In this document: in pieces, positions 32,563 to 44,006 of the stretch
Layout of the letters: each line of letters starts with the position of its first letter
Position numbering within the stretch: the stretch's first letter is position 1
Assembly: GCA_014155875.1 (NCBI GenBank)
Contig: JACEFZ010011709.1
Coordinates: 1 to 64,000, forward strand
Direction of reading: 5' to 3'
DNA: 64,000 nt
Source of the DNA: Cepaea nemoralis
Taxonomy: Eukaryota > Mollusca > Gastropoda > Stylommatophora > Helicidae
Notes under the pieces: model-generated
What the model was told of the DNA's origin: nothing
Databases searched by the model: none
Seen by the model: only the letters and a program-made list of their open reading frames with translations
Translations under genes and position numbers: made by a program

Positions 32563-33120
32563 TGTCTCTATATCACCAAACTATCACCAAACTATTACTA
32601 AACTATCACCAGATTACCACTAAACTATCACCAGATTACCACTAAACTATCACCAGATTACCACTAAACTATCACCAGACTATCACCAGCATATCACCAA
32701 ACTATCACAAGATCACCACTAAACTATCACCAGACTATCACAGACTATCACCAGATTGTCACCAAACTATCACCAAACTATCACTAAAATATCACAAGAT
32801 TACCACTAAACTATCACCAGACTATCACAGACTATCACCAAAATATCACCAAACTATCACCAGACTATCATCAGACTGTCACCAAACTATCACCAGACAA
32901 TCACCAAACTATCACCAACTATCACCAAACTATCACCAGACAATCACACGACTATCACACGACTATCACCAGATTACCACTAGACTATCACAGACTATCA
33001 TCAAACTATCACCATACTATGACCAGATTACATCTAGACTATCAATAGACTATCACCAAACTATCACCAAACTATCATCAAACTATCACCAGACTATCAC
33101 CAGATTATCCCCGGACGATG
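32563..33120. repeat. ACTATCACC minisatellite
   Basis: About 550 bp built of 10-11-bp words ACTATCACCAA, ACTATCACCAG and ATTACCACTAA in irregular order. Repeat E (32505-32565) abuts its left side. Confidence 0.9.
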
Positions 33121-33174
33121 ACCAGACTACCAGCCATTTGATACTATAACAATATCAGATAGTACATGTAACAT

Positions 33175-33545
33175 ATGTAAATTTACTAACATTGTAAGAA
33201 GACAAGAAATTATCGTAGTTACTAGGAAGACAGAAATACCTCAATGTAATTTATGGGTCAATAGGAATATTCTTAAACGAGTGAATCGGTACAACTAACT
33301 TGGAACAGTCATATCATCTGATGGGACATTGGAGAGATTAAAACAAGAAACACCATGGCGAAGGTAGCCTTTTGCAGGATGCCAAAAATACTCACCCCCT
33401 CCCCACCCCACCCCCTCCAGAAACAAACAAACAATTATTAAAATGTTAACTGCAACGAGAAAACAAGTTTTGAAGTGCTACATAGAACCTGTACTTTTGT
33501 ATGGATGTGAAAAATGGACAATGAGTAGACAAGCTGAAATCATTA
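33175..33545 (+). pseudogene. RTE-type LINE C-terminal fragment
   Basis: Frames show a LGTVISSDGT block (33300-33330) then KQVLKCYIEPVLLYGCEKWT (33460-33520), the segment downstream of the RT core in RTE and related LINEs. A C/CCACCCC patch and shifts disrupt the rest. Confidence 0.75.
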
Positions 33546-33670
33546 GCTTACATATATCAACAAATCATTATCTTACATCTATCAACAAATCATTATCTTT
33601 CATCTATGAACACATCTCTATTTTACATCTATCAACCAATCAATATCTTACATTTGTCAACAAATCAAAA
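33546..33670. repeat. Tandem repeat, about 26 bp, five units
   Basis: Units of the type CTTACATCTATCAACAAATC, diverged. Confidence 0.75.
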
Positions 33671-33697
33671 TGCCCTACTTCCCGTGCAATCAGGATC

Positions 33698-33948
33698 TTT
33701 TTTTTGTTGTTTGCATACCCTTTTTACAGGACACCGCGGTCAACACCAGCATTTCTGCAGCTGTGATCTCTTGGCAAGTTTACGTTCAGAAGATTGCCAT
33801 TACTTTCTGAACGACCGGCACCGATGCCAACGCAAAACCAGCGCAACGCGATCTGCTGCCAAATTGCGCGTAGCTGTGTTTCGAACGCGGGTATACGGGA
33901 TTACGAACCGCGTCCATAAGCCATTCACCGCGGAGACTGGCATTCAGA
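33698..33948 (-). mobile_element. SINE-1 copy (head type b)
   Basis: Minus strand. TTTACAGGACACCGCGGTCA marks the 3' end, TTTCTGAACGACCGGC the middle, and TTTCGAACGCGGGTATACGG the tRNA-like head. First of a minus-strand cluster. Confidence 0.85.
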
Positions 33949-33951
33949 ATA

Positions 33952-34165
33952 TTGTTTTTTTGTTTGTTCGCATATCTTTTACAGGACATCGCTGACATCA
34001 GCATCTTTCAGTTAATTGTTGATTTCTTGGCAACATTACGCTCAGTAGTTTGCCATTGCTTTCTGAGCGACCGGCTCACATACCTCATAAGTTACAGACG
34101 CGGAGAGAATCGCTACCGATTCTCGCAAACGTCACGTTACTCACGAGAGTATACGTGATTTAGGA
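33952..34165 (-). mobile_element. SINE-1 copy (head type a)
   Basis: Minus strand, starting ATATCTTTTACAGGACATCG. The head has AGAATCGCTACCGATTCTCG. It abuts the preceding copy within a few bases. Confidence 0.85.
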
Positions 34166-34187
34166 GAAAGTCGTGTTTCAGGATATT

Positions 34188-34400
34188 TTTTGTTGTTGCG
34201 TATCCCTTACGGGACGTTGCAGTCAACACCAGCATTTTTCAGCTGCTGTTGATGTACTAGGCAAATGTTATGTTCAGTAGTTTGCCATCGCTTTCTGAAC
34301 GACCGGCTCCCATACCAGCACGTTATAACACAACGCGACACGGCCTGCTGCACAAATCGATCGCAGCCGAGCTCCGAACGCCTGGTACCTGGTTTCAGGA
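34188..34400 (-). mobile_element. SINE-1 copy (head type b)
   Basis: Minus strand, starting CGTATCCCTTACGGGACGTT. The head has a diverged CCGAACGCCTGG. Two further short 3'-end scraps (ATGTCCTACAAAGGACATGC and CCCCTGTAAAGAACGGGC) follow at 34510-34620. Confidence 0.8.
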
Positions 34401-34624
34401 TATAGCCCAGTTTAATTTCTGGCTTCAAAATCTACAAACACTAGCACGTTTTCTTTTGGCTTAAATGCCGTTTCAGATTCTGATGCTACCGAGTTATTTT
34501 TGCTGTCTTGAGAGATATGTTAATAGCAATGTCCTACAAAGGACATGCACCATTTAAACAAAATTCCAACAGCCAATAAAAGTTGGGGTTAATTGCAACC
34601 CCCTGTAAAGAACGGGCAACACAC

Positions 34625-35267
34625 TTTTTTATATAAACAGTCGCATAGTTTTTGAAAACATCACATGACATTGCATACTCATTCAAAAACACATACGAAC
34701 TAACTAAGAAGTTATAAGACACAATGTATACTAACTGTAATCTTTAGACCTGGACAGGAAGGAAATCCTCGTTTTCTTCAGGTTAAAACAGAAATCTGCG
34801 AATTATCAACGCCAAACCAGACATCGGTCTTTTAAATAAACTGGCTCATATTTGCGGCAGACACGAAGCAGAGAGAAAGACGGTACGGAGAGACAGAGTG
34901 ATGCGACAGAGAGACAGAGTGATGCGACAGGAGAGTTCGCGGACAGTTGGATGTGTTGGGGCGGGATGGTGTTGGATGTCACTTGCCAGAGTTTTTCTTG
35001 AGTTGAGGGCGACAATTTGAAAACCTCCCCAGAACACAAAGCGCTTTAATCACGGCCGGCCCTATTTTCACGTTTGAGAACGTCAATACACCAGAGGCGG
35101 AGGCTACCGTTTGAACCAAGTGGGACTTGGTCAGGGGCGGCTAATTGTTATTGGGGGAAGGGAATAGTATCTTGCACATTTAACTCTTCCCACCAAAGCA
35201 AGAGACAATATGTTGATTTCTTACATAATATACTATGGTATCCCTTTATGGCTTAAGCGTGCAATAA
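34625..35267. other. No gene recognised
   Basis: Includes a short direct repeat GAGACAGAGTGATGCGACAG at 34890-34931. No coding or RNA motif. Confidence 0.45.
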
Positions 35268-35852
35268 TACGAGGGTAAGTTAATAAGTAAGTCACAAATG
35301 GCTGTAGAAAAATAACTAACTATGATAACAACTTGGAACCAGTTTATTTTTATACATACGTTGCCCCTTTATTTTTCAACATAATTTCCACCAACATTGA
35401 TGCATTTATCCCATTGTTTTATCAGTACTCCCAAACTGGCAGCATGAACTGCGTGCTTTGTTTTCATTTACCTGCCATCCCACAGAACTGTGTGATTTAC
35501 TTATTGACTCGCCGTCGTTACTTTTTCTACCCAGCTATGTATGCACTGCTTTACGAGAAATCGTTAGGGGCTAAGTCCACTGAAAACACACTTTGGGGGG
35601 AGACATTTCGCGACTGACGCCGAAGTTGAATGTGAAGTGAAAACGTTGTTTAGAAAAACAGATCACGCAGTTCTACGTAGCTGGTTTGGGAGGACTGATA
35701 AAACGATGGGATAAGTGCATCAATGTTGGTGGAAATTATGTTGAGAAATAAAGTGACAATGTATGTATACAAATAAACTGGTTTCAAATTGTTATCATAT
35801 TTAGTTATTTTTCTACAGTCATTTGTGACTTACTAATTGACTTACCCTCGTA
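35268..35852. mobile_element. Composite mariner with three termini
   Basis: Outer ends TACGAGGG (35268) and CCCTCGTA (35852) form a 585-bp unit. The left 0.2 kb is the reverse complement of the mariner 3' end, including the INVGGN coding part. A minus-oriented 5' terminus follows at 35470-35518 (CCTGCCATCCCACAGAACTG). Then come an antisense KAVHSWVEK-type coding scrap and a sense 3' end to the right terminus. The unit thus has two 3' ends pointing outward and one internal 5' end. No functional transposase. Confidence 0.8.
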
Positions 35853-35914
35853 CGTTAACAGCGATACACATGCTACAACTTCTATTGCGCTGGACTGATA
35901 TTTGCATGTGCATT

Positions 35915-36078
35915 ATCTATCCCTTTTACCAGTGTCCTCGCCATCAGGCGAACCCACGCCTACTTCTGAGGTACTTGTAATTTACATCCCCAAGGAAAGT
36001 CGAGAAGTCAACATTACAGTCCAACTGACCGGACATTTAAGCGCTAGCGTTCTTATCCATTCGGCCATGGTGACCCCC
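35915..36078 (-). mobile_element. SINE-D copy
   Basis: Minus-strand head GTCACCATGGCCGAATGGAT and body ending in TCGCCTGATGGCGAGGACAC. Same family as 5675-5818. Confidence 0.7.
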
Positions 36079-36184
36079 AGTTAACAGAGATGAATAGTAT
36101 GAGGAGATCATGAATAGAGCTGCAGGAAATAGACCAGACAGGATAGCCAACCTGAGTTGGTTAAGTGCCTATGTACCATTCCTT

Positions 36185-36561
36185 AATTAATATACTATTT
36201 TATTGCCTTCTATTCCATGTAAGACAATATATTTATTCCTTACATAATATACTATTTTATTCCTTTCTGTTCCAAGTTGAGTTGAGTTGAGTCAAGAACC
36301 GACATCACTGCACTCAGGACAATCCCATACTCAGTCCCCTCGTTCAACAGCTAGCGAAGAGTCATACTACTAATCGTTCCCACCGCTATCCGATTAAACG
36401 TTCTCCTGGTCTTCCCTCTCAGTTTTGAGATTATTCCAGAATCCCTGCCGATCCCCCGCAAGTTCCAAGTAAAACAATATATTTAATCCTTACATAATAT
36501 ACTATTTTACTCCCTTCTGTCCCAAGCAAGGGACAATATATGTATTCATTACATAATATAC
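36185..36561. repeat. About 57-bp AT-rich tandem repeat
   Basis: Three to four units of the type ACAATATATTTATTCCTTAC and ATAATATACTATTTTATTCC, with one more possible unit at about 35205-35245. The RNase H LINE scrap at 36278-36461 lies inside the array. Confidence 0.75.
36278..36461 (-). mobile_element. Minimal RNase H LINE insertion with TSD
   Basis: 184-bp minus-strand copy: (TCAAC)n tail, stop, CPEC-region remnant, GTISSMTLR and KLRGKTRRTF. GTTCCAAGT occurs at 36269-36277 and 36462-36470, a 9-bp TSD within the AT-rich array. Confidence 0.85.
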
Positions 36562-36815
36562 TGCCGGTCTCCGTGGCGAAAGTGTTACGAACGCGGTTCG
36601 TAATCCCGCATACCCGCGTTAGAAACACACGCTGCGGGCGATTTGGCACCAGACCGCGTTGCGCTGGTTTTTACGAAATGGTATGGGTGCCGGTCGTCCA
36701 GAAAACAATGGCAAACTACTGAACGTAAACTTGCCAAGAGGTCACAAACAGCCCAACAAATTATGGTGTTGACTGCAACGTACTGTAAAGGATATGCAAG
36801 TAACATTTTTATTTT
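36562..36815 (+). mobile_element. SINE-1 copy (head type b)
   Basis: Head GCCGGTCTCCGTGGCGAAAG with a B-box-like CGGTTCGTAATCCCGC. 3' domain AATGGCAAACTACTGAACGT and TACTGTAAAGGATATGCAAG. Confidence 0.9.
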
Positions 36816-36825
36816 TAAACCACTA

Positions 36826-36975
36826 TTTCCCGGGAAGGTTAACCCGGTCAACAAATGCCCGCAGAAGTCGGATGTGTCGGCCTAACGGCGCAAGAACGCA
36901 GCTCTGCTGTAAACAGGCACAACGCAATCACGTCCGAAAAAAAACTCCGGATGAACGAAGAAGAAGAAGAAGAAA
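36826..36975 (+). repeat. Dispersed repeat F with short (GAA)n tail
   Basis: CCCGGGAAGGTTAACCCGGT, TGTCGGCCTAACGGCGCAAG and AACGCAATCACGTC, ending in (GAA)n. A near-identical copy at 58966-59108 also ends in (GAA)n. Possibly a short non-autonomous element. Confidence 0.75.
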
Positions 36976-37487
36976 CCACTATTTTTTTATGCCGTATGAT
37001 GTTGTCATAATCACGCTGGTAACCATTGCTCCCTTTGACATTTCCGTTTATTGTTTTAGGCTGAGCAGACCAGGGAGCTCTGGTCATTTAAAGCTAAAAT
37101 AATCAGCATCAATAAGGGTTTGATCATGAAGCTACCAGGACGGTACGCAAAGGCATTAGCCTCCGCGCTACCATCGTTCCCTATGTGAGGGCATCTGAGA
37201 CAATATATACAATAGAAAGCTAAGGCATACCATAAATCAAACCTGCCTCCCCCCTCCCCAGTGCGTCTTAGTGCGATGTTTCGCTAAGCGAGTCGTCTAC
37301 TTGATGTCAAGAGCTCGAGTCTCACTGTGCCTATAATTTCAACATGCAGGCTGTTAATTGCGAGTTCAGATCTCTACTTCTTTCCTTTACTACTATGAGT
37401 GTCAATCAGTACCTCAATTTATTTCTCATGTTATTTCAATGCCTTTTATGATTCGTCACCAAACTGAATTCTCAAAGTGCGTATGTA
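36976..37487. other. No gene recognised
   Basis: No domain-bearing frame or named repeat; ends in short AAGT steps leading into the GAGT array. Confidence 0.45.
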
Positions 37488-37952
37488 AGTAAGTAAATAA
37501 GTAAGTAAGTAAATCAGTCAGTGAGTGAGTGAGTGAGTGAGTGAGTGAGTGAGTGAGTGAGTAAGTGAGTGAGTAAGTGAATGAGTGAGTGAGTGAGTGA
37601 GTGAGTGAGTAAGTGAATGAGTGAGTGAGTGAGTGAGTGAGTGAATGAGTGTATGAGTGAGTGAGTAAGTGAATGAGTGTGTGAGTGAGTGAGTAAGTGA
37701 GTGAGTGAGTGAGTGAATGAGTGTGTGAGTGAGTGAGTGAGTGAGTAAGTGAGTGAGTGAGTGAGTAAGTGAGTGAGTGAGTGAGTGAGTGAAGTGAGTG
37801 AGTGAGTGAGTGAGTAAGGGAGTGAGTGAGTGAGTGAGTAAGTGAGTGAGTAAGTGAATGAGTGAGTGAGTGAGTGAGTGAGCGAGTGAGTGAGTGAGTA
37901 AGTGAATCAGTGAGTGAGTGAGTGAGTGAGTGAGTGAGTAAGTAAGTAAAGG
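37488..37952. repeat. (GAGT)n array, about 460 bp
   Basis: GAGT with interspersed AAGT and AATG units giving a higher-order pattern. Long Thr-Leu-Ser-His frames are artefacts. Confidence 0.97.
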
Positions 37953-38029
37953 ACTATTTACAAGCCTTAGACGCACTAGACATGTGGTGCTAAACCTAAA
38001 TTTTAATAGAGCAATCGACACTCAGTTGG

Positions 38030-38215
38030 TAGTGGAGTCGGTATCGTAACGGCAGCCTTTACTTCCCAATACAATTTTTGGTGCGCACGTTAGGCTGGGT
38101 CCAGTAGGCAGCCCATGTCAATGTAAACCAAAAATTCGAACCCCAGCCATTGAGGGTGGAACCCAATCCCACCAGACCGACAGGCGATCTTCTAGTCACC
38201 CCGTGACCGCGGCTC
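38030..38215 (-). mobile_element. tRNA-like SINE, minus strand
   Basis: Minus-strand head GGAGCCGCGGTCACGGGGTG and B-box-like GGGGTTCGAATTTTT, followed by CCTAACGTGCGCACCAAAAA. Family differs from SINE-1, SINE-2 and SINE-D. Confidence 0.55.
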
Positions 38216-38984
38216 CTAAGCAAGATATATCATGAGCACAATCAATACAATTTATGTAGCAAGTTTTTTTTTTTTTTAAAAGCCATTTAAGAGCGGCAAG
38301 TTTTAAAAACAAAAGCCATTTAAGAGCCACCAATCAGCTAGCAGGTCCTAAATGACCAGGTTTTAACACCTTTTTCAGCCTAACCAAACAAAGGCGTATT
38401 TGTTTTCTCCGGACTCCTTGCCACTTCATACGTCTGGTAATGTCTTCATATTTCCTATATCCTTTGTTGACAGAAGGATTCGCCCCGTATGCTTTTCCCA
38501 CAGAACCGGGTCTAAAAAACGAAGGATCGACAAGACTGGCTGCAAAACCAAGGATTACAGACGTGGAGAAAAGTGGTGCGAGATTTGAGGCTTGGCGTGA
38601 AGATTTGCGATGGCTAGTTGCTGCTGTTGGCTTATGGGAGAATATCATACAACAAACGTTGCGAACACGGACCAAGCGAGTTCTTCTTCATTGTTCTTTA
38701 CACTTGCTGTCTGTTTTATGGCAAGGAGACGTTTATTTGTAACAAACAAAATATTTCCCAGTTCAAACTAAAAATATGAAAATGGAACAAATACCAGAAC
38801 AACCAAGAGATTATTAATGATGTTTGTCAATTCGCCCCCCCCCCCCCTTTTTCCCCATCCATTTCATTTTGTGTTTGTCTGAATATTGACAATCATTCCT
38901 GTCTCTGTGTACATGTAGTGGCGTATCCAGAAGTTCGAATAGCTGGGGGATTTAATAAAATACTGAGGATGATTCTCCAAGAAA
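38216..38984. other. No gene recognised
   Basis: Contains AAAGCCATTTAAGAGC duplicated at about 38279 and 38312, and a C tract at about 38835. Frames to 113 codons are unrecognised and likely chance. Confidence 0.4.
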
Positions 38985-39450
38985 TTCAGAGTTGCCATCA
39001 TCACCATCATGTGCCATGCCGATAAGCGTAGGCTGACATGTGTTGTCATCTCACACGATCACCAAAGTCGAGTGTCAGCTCTGTGTTTTTGTCTCCACCA
39101 TACCACGGCCAAGCCGTCCTGATATTTACTTCTCCTACTTTCCCTTGTTCTTTTCTCCTCAATCTTGCCAGTTGTCACTAAGTTCATTAATTTGTTTCTT
39201 CTTACAACCTGTCCAACAGCTGTGACTGTCAATGTCTACCTTCTCTTATCAGTTTACGGTTTCCATTTGTTTCTGTAGGACTTGGTCATTGGTTTTTCTG
39301 TCTGTCCATGGTAATCTTTACATTTTCCTCAGAAATCACATTTATACAGCCATTAGATGTTTTCAGCTTGTCTGCTAATTGCCCACTCTTTACATCCATA
39401 CAAAAGATAGGGTTTTATGCTATGAATCACGCTAAATCAGAAGTGGGCAT
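38985..39450 (-). pseudogene. RTE-type LINE C-terminal fragment
   Basis: Minus strand, several frames. CKEWAISRQAEN (39400) corresponds to the CExWxxxxxxE block, then RRNKLMNLVTTGKIEEKRTR (39150-39210) and a DRVRxQHMSAYAYRHGT end near 39010, followed by TGATGG-type repeats. Heavily decayed. Confidence 0.6.
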
Positions 39451-39689
39451 CAGACGCCTAGTCCATTCATATAATGAAGAACATATTAGCAAGGCTTAAT
39501 ATGCACCATGTGAGCGTTATAAGCAATCGTTTGAAACTATAAGGTGGGTCGCAGGGGTCCTTCTCAGTGGCATATGAAATGTCACAAAATTAGTTGTTAA
39601 TCGGCATTGGGATCCCGGCTTTCAGGGGATTTATGTGACTTATGCGGGTGTGGGACTAATGTGACCTGTTAGCATCGGTACGGACAGAG
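39451..39689. other. Spacer between LINE fragments
   Basis: No recognised content. Confidence 0.4.
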
Positions 39690-40345
39690 AGCGAACGAAC
39701 GAACGAATGAAGAACGAACAGATTTTATTTTCAAATGGTTAAGAATTGGGCACGCAGGCCAGTCTAACATTCTGCCCTTCTATCACTCTCTTTCATACAT
39801 GATTTCATCCACACATCATTCGAGGCTAACTGAGAACAACAAAAATATTCATAACATGCATTATAAAGGCATGGAAGAAATGCAAAAATCACTACTAGAT
39901 GACTCACTAAAATTAATTAATGATATGTCAGTTATTATTAGCTATGGGGAACATACTGTCTACCAAATGGGGACTGACTGTTATACTAGGGTTTTATTAT
40001 TGTTATTATTAATTTTATTATTATTAAGGGTAATGTATACTGAGAAAGTGTTCGAATAATTTACAAATATATGTGTAGGGATTGATGATGTCTTTGATTT
40101 CTTGTGGAAGATTGTTCCTCAGCTGAGCTGTGGAATATGCTTGGTTTGTTTTGTATAAGTCTATCTCAGGGTTCGGAATGTGTAATATATTTAGCCGTTT
40201 ACTGTTTCTTGCATTATATTTAAACAATGGCCAAAGGTAATTCGGGCCATTTCGATGTAGGATTTTGTGAATTAGATAAGCCTTGTCGAAAAGTAGGCGT
40301 TTGCCGAGTGGTAGTAACTGAAGGCTTTTATAGACTAGGACTATC
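39690..40345 (-). mobile_element. CR1-like LINE, 5'-truncated
   Basis: The (TTCG)n tail lies at 39690-39719 and the minus-strand terminus follows. C-terminal coding at 40227-40024 includes FKYNARNSKRLNILHIPNPE and [15 protein letters not shown]. The stop lies near 40024. Truncation near 40345 meets the family B 3' end. Confidence 0.85.
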
Positions 40346-40354
40346 AGTTACGTA

Positions 40355-40500
40355 TCTTATAATATAAAAGGCAATGTGTGTGGATATGTCTGTAGGTCTG
40401 TATGTCCTTTATACGTTCGCGAACGGCCCATCCGATTGAGATGAAATTTTCTACACGCCTTCCTTTCATTCCAGCGCTGCCAACTGTCGTATTTTTTTTC
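40355..40500 (-). repeat. Family B repeat, 3' end
   Basis: On the minus strand: AATTTCATCTCAATCGGATG, GGCCGTTCGCGAACGTATAA and a TATAATAT end. The same end is at 53350-53455 (plus) and, diverged, at 44007-44115 (minus). Confidence 0.75.
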
Positions 40501-40844
40501 TTCTTCCTCCTCCTCCCTCCTCCCATTCCCAAAATACGTACGTAAATATATGATGATGATGATGAAAGAATCCCCGAACCAAAACGCTAGGGAAAGGGAA
40601 GAAAATGACGTGACTACACAGAATCGTCACACGGCAATCAGCATCATCATCAAGTGCCGTGCCGGCTGGCGTAGGCGTTCAACTCTGTTGCTGATATATA
40701 TGCCTCCATGCCACGGCAATATCAATAACAATTCATCTTTTTATGTGTAAGGACGTTATCTACAGTCGTGTAGAAGGGAAGAACAATCAATGGAAGGACC
40801 GAAATCACAGAACCTAGACGAGAATGAATTCGGAATGGCGAACT

Positions 40845-41655
40845 CCCTCCTCCTCTCTTCTCCCCTGCCTCTACCTCCTCCCCTCCTCCTCCCTCTACCT
40901 CCTCCCTCCACCCTCCTCCTCTTCCTCCTCCCTGTACCTCCTCCCTCTCCCTCTCCTCTCCTCTCTTCCTCTCACCTCTCCATCCTCCTCCTCCTACTCC
41001 CTCCGCCTCCTCACTTCCTTCCCTCTACCTCCTCCCTCCTCCTCCCTCTACCTCCTCCCTCCACCCTCCTCCTCTTCCCTCCTCCCTCTAACCTCCCTCC
41101 TCACCTCCTCCCTCTCCCTCCTCCTTCTCCCCCTCCCTTCTCCCTCCTCCTCCCTCTCCTCCTCCCTTCTCCTCATCCCTCCTACTCCTCTCTCCTCCTC
41201 CCTCCTCCTCCTCTCTCTACCTCCTCCTCTACCTTTCCTCCCTCTACCTCCTTCCTCCACATCCCTCTTCCTCCTCCTTCCTCCTCATCATTCCTCCTCC
41301 TCCTCCTCCCCTCCTCCTTCTCCCTCCTCCGTCTACCTCTTCCTCCCTCTCCTTCTCCCTCCACCTCCTCCCTCCTCCTCTCTCCTCCTCCTCCCTCCTC
41401 CTCCCTCTCCCTCCTCCCCCACCTGCGTTCTCCTCCTCCCTCCTCCTCCTTCTCCCTCCTCCTCCCCCTCCCTCCTCCCCCTCCCCCTCTTCCTCCTCCT
41501 CCTCCTTCACCCTCCTCCCTCCTCCTCCTCCTCCTTCACCCTCCTCCCTCCTCCTCCCTCCTCCTCCCTCCTCCTCCCTCCTCCTCCCTCCTCATCCCTC
41601 TTCCTCTTCCTCCTCCCTCCTCCTCCCTCCTCCTTCTCCCCTTTCCCCCTCCTTC
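40845..41655. repeat. CTC/CCT-rich polypyrimidine block
   Basis: About 0.8 kb of CCTCCTCCCTC-type words. It opens several frames; the long plus-strand frame (40790-42043) joins this to real LINE coding sequence by chance. Confidence 0.95.
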
Positions 41656-42340
41656 TCGCCTATATTCACTCCAGAAAAGGGCAGTGCGTTTAATTAATGG
41701 TGAAAAGCTTACCGACAATTCTAACCTATATAAACGTCTCCGGTTACTGCCTCTCCACAAGCGCCTGCTTTTTAATAAGACCAAACTAATTCACAAAATC
41801 CTATTTCAAAATGCTCCAAGCTACCTTTGGCCATTGTTTAAATATAACGCTAGACATAGCGAACGACTAAATATACTTCATGTCCCTAAACCTAGGATAG
41901 ACTTATATAAAACAAGCTTAGCATACTCTGCCGCTCAGTTGTGGAACAATCTTCCACAAGAAATCAAAGACACCACCAATCATGATACATACATTCGCAA
42001 CCTGTTTGAACACTACCTTAGTACAGACTACATGCCCCCATAACAAACAACACAAAAAAGACAATAATGGTAACTTATCTCAAACGACAACTAGCCAAAA
42101 AACATTCCCTTATGTATGGCACGTTACACCTTCCTTAGGTATTTATAATGCCCATGTTAAACACTGCCTCAGTGAGTCATTTGTTATTGATTATTTTTCA
42201 TGCGTTTAATGTTCTTTTGTTGTCAAAAGTTGCTTCATAAGTGATGTTGAATGAAAGAATGTATGAGAGGAAATAGAGAAGAAGGGCAGAATGTCAGACG
42301 GGCCTGCGTGCCCAATTCTTAACCCTTTGAAAATAAAGAC
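41656..42340 (+). mobile_element. CR1-like LINE, 5'-truncated, ending in (ATT)n
   Basis: Coding [36 protein letters not shown] and [16 protein letters not shown] to a stop at 42041-42043. 3'UTR follows, then the terminus GGGCCTGCGTGCCCAATTCT and AAAATAAAGAC. The tail is (ATT)n at about 42341-42402, not (TTCG)n. Confidence 0.88.
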
Positions 42341-42402
<62 letters not shown>

Positions 42403-42412
42403 AAGACTATTA

Positions 42413-43436
42413 TAATCCCTTCTCCTCCCTCCTCCTCCCTCCTATTCCTCCCTACTCCTCCTCCTCCCTCCTCCTCCTCTCTCCGCCTATCTCTTCCTCC
42501 CTCCTCCTCCCTCCTCCACTCTCTTCCTCCTACCTCCTCCCTCTTCCTCCTCCTCCTCCCTCCTCCTCGCCCTCCTCTTCCTTCCTCTTTCGCCCTCCTC
42601 CTCCCTTCTCCTCCTTCTTCCTCCCTCCTCCTCCCCCTCCTCCTTCCTCCTCCTCCCTCTCCTCCTCATCCCTCCTCCTCCATTCTCCTCCTCCCTCCTC
42701 CTCCTCCCTCTACCTCCTCCCTCCTCCTCCCTTCACATTCCTCCTCCTCCCTCTTCCTCCTCCTCCCTCCTCCTCATCCCTCCTCTTCCTCCCTCCTCCT
42801 CCTCTCTCGTCCTCCTCTCTCCTCCTCCCTCCTCCTCCTCCCTCCTCCTCCTCCCTCTACCTCCTCCCTCCTCCTCCCTTCACATTTCTCCTTCTCCCTC
42901 TTCCTCCTCCTCTTCCCGCTCATCCTCTTCCCTTCTTCTCCACCCTCCTCCTTCTCCCTCTTCCTCCTCCCTCTTCCTTCTCCCTCCGCCTCCTCCCTCC
43001 TCCCACTCTCTCCTCCTCCTCCCTCCTCCTCCCTTTCCCTCCTCCTCCCTCTCCTCCTCCTCCCTCCTCCTCCTGCGTTCTCCTCCTCCCTCCTTCTCCC
43101 TCCTCCTCCCTCCTCCTTCTCCTCCCTCCTCCTTCTCCCTCTTCCTCCTCCCTCTTCCTCCCTCTTCCTGCTCCCTCCGCCTCCTCCCTCCTCCTACTCT
43201 CTCCTCCTCCTCCCCTCTTCTCCTCTTCCTCCCTCCTCCTCCTGCGTTCTCCTCCTCCCTCCTTCTCCCTCTTCCTCCTCCCTCCTCCTCCCCCTCCTCC
43301 TCCACCCTACTCCTCCCTCCTCTTTCTAATCCCTCCTCCTCCCTCCTATTCCTCCCTATTCCTTCTGTCTCCTGTCTCCTCCTCCCTCCTCTTCCCTCCT
43401 CCACCTCCCTCTTCCTCCTCCCTCCTCCATTTACCC
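42413..43436. repeat. CCT-rich polypyrimidine block
   Basis: About 1.0 kb of CCTCCTCCCTC words, like 40845-41655. With that block it sandwiches the LINE copy, which may have inserted into a single longer array. Confidence 0.95.
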
Positions 43437-43437
43437 A

Positions 43438-44006
<569 letters not shown>

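Noticed and set aside
37518..38021. A 167-codon Thr-Leu-Ser-His frame
   Set aside because: Entirely due to the (GAGT)n array.
40790..42043. A 417-codon plus-strand frame
   Set aside because: The first 290 codons are CTC-repeat (Ser/Pro/Leu) sequence; only the last part is real, from a truncated LINE.
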